A stretch of 64,000 bases of DNA, taken from NCBI RefSeq assembly GCF_001905445.1, contig NZ_LIVQ01000008.1:62001-126000 (forward strand). Reading direction: 5' to 3'. The notes beneath the pieces were generated by a model. The model saw only the letters and a list, made by a program, of their open reading frames with translations, was not told the DNA's origin and did no database searches. Positions within the stretch are counted from its first letter, which is position 1. The number at the start of each line of letters is the position of its first letter. Below are positions 61,536-64,000 of this stretch, in pieces. The position numbers and the translations under genes were made by a program. This DNA comes from Streptomyces sp. CB00455. Its GTDB lineage: Bacteria; Actinomycetota; Actinomycetes; Streptomycetales; Streptomycetaceae.

Positions 61536-62495
61536 TCATCGGCGGACGGCGATCCGGTGGCGGTAGCTCTCCATCGGCAGGCCGCTCATCCACGGCACGA
61601 TGCCCAGCTTGCTGAGCGCCTTGATGGCGGGCGGCGGCTGGTAGCCCGCGAACATGCCGCCGAACATGAGGATCTGGCTGTGCGCGGCGATCTGGCGCAC
61701 CAGCGGGTTCATGCGCTGCTTGCCGAGGGTGGTGCGGAAGTGGCTGCCGGGTGCCATACGGCGGCGGACGGCCGCGCGGACCCGGTCCGAGATGTCGTGG
61801 TCGGCCGTCCATTCCAGACCCTGGGTCCCCTCCGCCGTGCGGCGCATCGTTTCCGTGCGCTGCCGGGTGTAGACGTCGATGTGGCTGAGGTAGCCGCCGG
61901 GGCGCAGCACGCGTGCGGCCTCGGAGAGGAACCTGCCGAGGTCGGGGTAGGTGTGGGAGCTCTCGATGTTGACCAGCACGTCCACGGAGCCGTCCTCGAA
62001 GGGCAGGTCCTCCGCGTCACCGTGGACGTAGGTGAGAGCGTCGCCCCGGGACAGGGTGGCCGTGGCCCGTGCGACGGCCTTCGGTGAGAGGTCCAGACCG
62101 GTCATGCGGGCGCCGGGGGCGACGCGGGAGAGGAGGTTGAGGCCCTCCCCCATGCCGCAGCCGACTTCCAGGACGTGGCGTCCGGCGTAGTCGTCGAGGT
62201 CGATGGGGAGGTCGCGCAGGGCGAGGAAGTAGAGCTGCTCGCTGAAGCCGTCGGTCCAGGGCTCGCCGAAGCCGGGCACGCGGGCGCGGATCTCCTCGGC
62301 TAGGGCGGGGTCGTGCATGCCCCAGTTCCACAGGGCCCCGTGGCCGGAGAGGGTGGCGGCCATGTCGTAGATGGTGGCGCTGGCGGACTTCATGCCGGCG
62401 GCGTTCTCGCCGCGGCGGGCCGTGCCGGACTCGTCGAGGTTGATGTCCGCGAGACCGCTGGTGAAGGCGGTCATGACGTCAGGGGTGGCACTCAT
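61536..62495 (-). CDS. SAM-dependent methyltransferase (class I)
   Basis: 319 aa, ATG 62495. Rossmann-fold motif I VLEVGCGMGEG (about 110), then GLDLSPKAV (motif II), DAEDLPFEDGSVDVL and RVLRPGGYL (post-motifs). The overall pattern resembles phthiotriol-type and small-molecule O-methyltransferases (LWNWGMHDP, QLYFLALRDLP). It lies 34 bp from the acyltransferase and 28 bp from panD, so one transcript is likely. In an elfamycin pathway it would be the candidate for the C-methoxy group (KirM-like) or, in aurodox-type products, for N-methylation. Sequence alone cannot tell these apart. Confidence 0.9.
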   Translation of the reverse strand: MSATPDVMTAFTSGLADINLDESGTARRGENAAGMKSASATIYDMAATLSGHGALWNWGMHDPALAEEIRARVPGFGEPWTDGFSEQLYFLALRDLPIDLDDYAGRHVLEVGCGMGEGLNLLSRVAPGARMTGLDLSPKAVARATATLSRGDALTYVHGDAEDLPFEDGSVDVLVNIESSHTYPDLGRFLSEAARVLRPGGYLSHIDVYTRQRTETMRRTAEGTQGLEWTADHDISDRVRAAVRRRMAPGSHFRTTLGKQRMNPLVRQIAAHSQILMFGGMFAGYQPPPAIKALSKLGIVPWMSGLPMESYRHRIAVRR

Positions 62496-62523
62496 GTGGG
62501 TCTCCGGTGAGCAGGGTGGGTGG

Positions 62524-62943
62524 TCAGGAGCTGACGGTGTCGCCGCGCACCAGACCGAATCCTTCGGGTACGTCGGCGGGGTCGGTGCCGGTCGTGACGG
62601 GTCGGTTGTCGGCGTCCACGAACACCACGCTCGGTTGGTACGAGCGGGCTTGCTCCTCGCTCATGGAGGCGTAGGAGATGATGATGACGAGGTCGCCGGG
62701 GTCGATGAGGTGGGCCGCGGCGCCGTTGATGCCGATGACCCCGCTGTCTGCCTCGCCCTCGATGACGTAGGTGCTGAGGCGGGCCCCGTTGTCGATGTCG
62801 ACGATGTCGACCTTTTCGCCGGGCAACAGGTTCGCAGCGGCCATCAGAGTGGAGTCGATGGTGACGGAGCCCACGTAGTGCAGGTCCGCCTGGGTCACCG
62901 TCGCACGGTGGATCTTGGATTTGAACATCTCTCGGTACAGCAC
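62524..62943 (-). CDS. panD: Aspartate 1-decarboxylase, beta-alanine supply
   Basis: 139 aa from GTG 62943, chosen because GGAGAG is just upstream and homologues begin about five residues before MFKSKIHRATVTQADLHY. The ATG at 62928 is the alternative. It makes beta-alanine from L-aspartate. The self-cleavage site YVGS (Gly-Ser, giving the pyruvoyl group) and the conserved DNGARLSTYVIEGE and GINGAAAHL blocks are all present, so it should be active. PanD normally serves CoA synthesis. A copy here between a P450 and a methyltransferase suggests dedicated supply (KirD-like) for a beta-alanine-derived pyridone, whose NRPS would be outside the window. The C-terminal extension after SYASM is slightly longer than in E. 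coli. Confidence 0.95.
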   Translation of the reverse strand: MLYREMFKSKIHRATVTQADLHYVGSVTIDSTLMAAANLLPGEKVDIVDIDNGARLSTYVIEGEADSGVIGINGAAAHLIDPGDLVIIISYASMSEEQARSYQPSVVFVDADNRPVTTGTDPADVPEGFGLVRGDTVSS

Positions 62944-62954
62944 GTTCTCTCCGT

Positions 62955-64000
62955 TCACCAGGTCACCGGTAGCTCGTGGACGCCGTAGATGATCATGTCC
63001 GGGCGGGTGCGGACCTCGGCGGCGGGGATTCCGAGGCGCAGCCCCGGGAAGCGTCCGAACAGGGCTTCGAAAGCGACCCGCAGTTCCAGCCGGGCGAGTT
63101 GCTGGCCCACGCACTGGTGGACGCCGTGCCCGAACGCGAGGTGCGGTACGGGCTCGCGGGTCACGTCGAGCGCGTCCGGCCGGGCGCAGAGCGACGGATC
63201 CCGGTTGGCGGCCGCGAAGGAGAGCGAGACCGCGTCCCCGGCCGCCATCCGGTGTCCCTCGAACTCCAGGTCCTCGCCCGCCGCGCGGATGCCGCCCGCG
63301 TGGACGACCGTGAGGTAGCGCAGCAGTTCCTCGACCGCCCTCTCGGCCAGGGACGTGTCGGCGGCCAGCGCGGCCGCCTGCTCGGGGTGCTCCAGCAGGG
63401 CGAAGGTGCCGAGGGCGATCATGTTCGCGCTGGTGTCGTATCCGGCGGTCAGCAGCACGCTGCCGACCGTGACGAGTTCCTCGTCCGTGAGCCGGCCCTC
63501 GGTGACGAGGGTGGCGAGCAGGTCGTCCGCCGGTTCGGCGCGCTTCGCCTCGACCAGAGCGCGCAGCAGGCCGGTGATGGTGTGCCAGCCGGCGATGGCG
63601 TCCTCGGCGCTGGAGTGCACTGCGAAGAGGGCCTTGATGGCCCGGGCGAACGCCGGGCGTTGTGACAGCGGCACGCCCAGGAGCTCGCAGATGGCCGACG
63701 CTGCCATGGGCTCCGCGAACCCCGCCACCAGGTCGACCGGGCCCTCGCCCTTGCCCCCGGCCATGGCGTCCAGGTGACTGCCGGCGAGCTCCGCCAGCCG
63801 GGGTTCGAGGGTCCGGGTGCGGCGCGCCGAGAACCACGCGGCCACCGCCCGGCGGTAGCGCGTGTGCTCCGGCGGGTCCATCGCCGTGAACATGCCCGGG
63901 GCCGGCTCGGTGCGCTCCGTCGCCATGGGCAGCGGGATGGGCGAGCGCAGCGCGTCCCCCCGGGAGCTCAGCCGGCGGTCGGCCAGCAGCCTGCGGACCT
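62955..64000 (-). CDS. Cytochrome P450 monooxygenase (partial)
   Basis: The N-terminus is beyond the right edge: the frame stays open to base 64000 (VRRLLADRRLSSRGDALRSP before the first visible Met at 63926), so that Met is not the start. Features are DPPEHTRYRR (C-helix region), LLTAGYDTSAN (I-helix oxygen-activation motif), EELLRY (K-helix region), and FGHGVHQCVGQQLARLEL with the haem-ligand Cys. It resembles bacterial CYP107-type enzymes that hydroxylate macrolides. It is the first gene of the operon with panD, methyltransferase and acyltransferase. In an elfamycin pathway, P450s would add the extra ring hydroxyls or assist tetrahydrofuran formation; which position this one serves is unknown. 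Confidence 0.93.
   Translation of the reverse strand, partial: VRRLLADRRLSSRGDALRSPIPLPMATERTEPAPGMFTAMDPPEHTRYRRAVAAWFSARRTRTLEPRLAELAGSHLDAMAGGKGEGPVDLVAGFAEPMAASAICELLGVPLSQRPAFARAIKALFAVHSSAEDAIAGWHTITGLLRALVEAKRAEPADDLLATLVTEGRLTDEELVTVGSVLLTAGYDTSANMIALGTFALLEHPEQAAALAADTSLAERAVEELLRYLTVVHAGGIRAAGEDLEFEGHRMAAGDAVSLSFAAANRDPSLCARPDALDVTREPVPHLAFGHGVHQCVGQQLARLELRVAFEALFGRFPGLRLGIPAAEVRTRPDMIIYGVHELPVTW

Noticed and set aside
62944..63837. Longer N-terminal extension of the PanD frame (437 aa)
   Set aside because: It overlaps the P450 coding region out of frame. PanD proteins start a few residues before MFKSKIH.

Overview
The DNA is about 70-75% G+C with Streptomyces-style codon use and start sites. 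Most of the window is one biosynthetic locus: a giant modular polyketide synthase (PKS) that is mainly of the AT-less (trans-AT) kind, with one NRPS module and a switch to cis-AT modules at its end. The domain order fits the elfamycin family (kirromycin, aurodox, factumycin) module by module, so I read the locus as an elfamycin-type cluster. The species and exact product cannot be read from the sequence.

Left to centre (1-53430, all minus strand, transcribed right to left). Six consecutive megasynthase genes run in assembly order from 53430 down to the left edge. (A) 47344-53430: LnmK-like loading domain-ACP-KS-KR-ACP-KS. (B) 33964-47286: DH-ACP-KR / KS-KR-MT-ACP / KS-KR-ACP / KS-ACP. (C) 29285-33967: C-A-PCP-KS, with a glycine-like A domain. 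(D) 9684-29285 (6,533 aa): flanking domain-DH-KR-ACP / KS-DH-KR-MT-ACP / KS-ACP / KS-KR-ACP / KS-KR-ACP / KS. (E) 2725-9687: DH-ACP-KR / KS-DH-KR-ACP with a cis-AT-type docking tail. (F) <1-2728: docking helix-KS-AT (methylmalonyl motif), cut by the window edge. Four of the five junctions overlap by 1-4 bases; A and B are 57 bp apart. Thirteen KS domains are visible. Only gene F has an in-line AT; all other modules must be charged in trans.

Centre (53431-53759): a divergent control region with an imperfect 57-bp tandem repeat lies between gene A and a Sfp-type phosphopantetheinyl transferase (53760-54593, plus strand).

Right part, plus strand (54797-60097): a leaderless HipA-like kinase/DUF3037 gene pair, a decayed crotonyl-CoA carboxylase/reductase (ccr) pseudogene followed by a strong terminator, a TetR/MFS-exporter pair with a visible operator, and two small genes (DUF6204, DUF2087). 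A perfect 17-bp hairpin separates these from the last block.

Right edge, minus strand (60152-64000): an apparent operon of P450 (cut by the edge), aspartate 1-decarboxylase (beta-alanine supply), SAM methyltransferase and a discrete acyltransferase.

How it works together (inference): the PPTase arms the carrier proteins. The LnmK-like domain would make the acetyl starter. Modules 1-5 would build the dienyl, gem-dimethyl, ethyl-bearing acid, module 6 adds glycine, and modules 7-14 build the polyene/tetrahydrofuran part. Beta-alanine from PanD would serve a terminal NRPS outside the window. The methyltransferase and P450 tailor the product and the MFS pump exports it. TTA codons in gene A and in the exporter point to bldA (developmental) control.
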